From: Anaerolineae bacterium
GTDB taxonomy: Bacteria; Chloroflexota; Anaerolineae; JAADDB01
NCBI GenBank assembly: GCA_015486895.1
Contig: WFQT01000392.1
Span: 1 to 5,088 of the forward strand
Direction of reading: 5' to 3'
Length of the DNA stretch: 5,088 nucleotides
Every line of letters starts with the position of its first letter. The stretch's first letter is position 1. Below, one piece after another: positions 5,040 through 5,088 of the stretch. The notes under the pieces were generated by a model. That model was not told the origin of the DNA and made no database searches. It worked only from the letters and a program-made list of their open reading frames with translations. The translations under genes were made by a program, and so were the position numbers.

Positions 5040-5088
5040 ATGCCTATATTCTCTATCCTTAACTATAGACAGTGGGAAAGAGAAAAGG

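Noticed and set aside
5024..5041. Upstream ATG at 5041 as the start of the CAP protein
   Set aside because: It overlaps the ribosome binding site of ATG 5023 and would put MGGVNS before a normal signal-peptide start.
1..5088. Defence system, CRISPR array or gene cluster linking the three genes
   Set aside because: No spaced repeats, no nuclease, helicase or toxin-like genes; the genes are divergent and convergent and have unrelated housekeeping or surface roles.

Overview
The window holds three genes and one well-defined RNA regulator. A truncated ornithine cyclodeaminase/mu-crystallin family gene runs leftward off the left edge (647-1, minus). A complete threonyl-tRNA synthetase gene, thrS, runs rightward (1570-3357, plus). 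A complete gene for a secreted CAP/SCP-domain protein (5023-3476, minus) converges on thrS. Between the first two genes is a roughly 920-base divergent intergenic region with two promoters facing apart and a T-box riboswitch in front of thrS.

The most informative element is the T-box leader (about 1301-1551). Stem I, the ACC threonine specifier triplet, Stem II, Stem III, the antiterminator with its UGGN bulge and the competing intrinsic terminator can all be paired by eye. It identifies the regulatory signal (uncharged tRNA-Thr) and also fixes the thrS start. The longest open frame begins at 1456, inside the riboswitch, but the real start is the ATG at 1570, six bases after AGGAGG. The 595-residue ThrRS then has the editing, catalytic and anticodon-binding domains but no N-terminal TGS domain.

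The host looks like a member of the Chloroflexota, with moderate confidence. The pointers are a CAP-domain secreted protein with a Thr/Pro/Trp 'PTWTPTP' linker and beta-sandwich modules, a TGS-less ThrRS, and T-box control of an aminoacyl-tRNA synthetase. Promoters match the sigma-70 consensus and ribosome binding sites are strong. A thermophilic or deep-branching Firmicute is the main alternative.

thrS and the CAP gene share a 3' intergenic hairpin at 3380-3408 that probably ends transcription from both sides. The three genes show no sign of forming one functional system. I see no mobile element, CRISPR array, tRNA or rRNA gene. I found no convincing undescribed system; the points worth a second look are the T-box details, the domain loss in ThrRS, the degenerate repeated modules of the secreted protein, and a few inverted repeats in the intergenic region.
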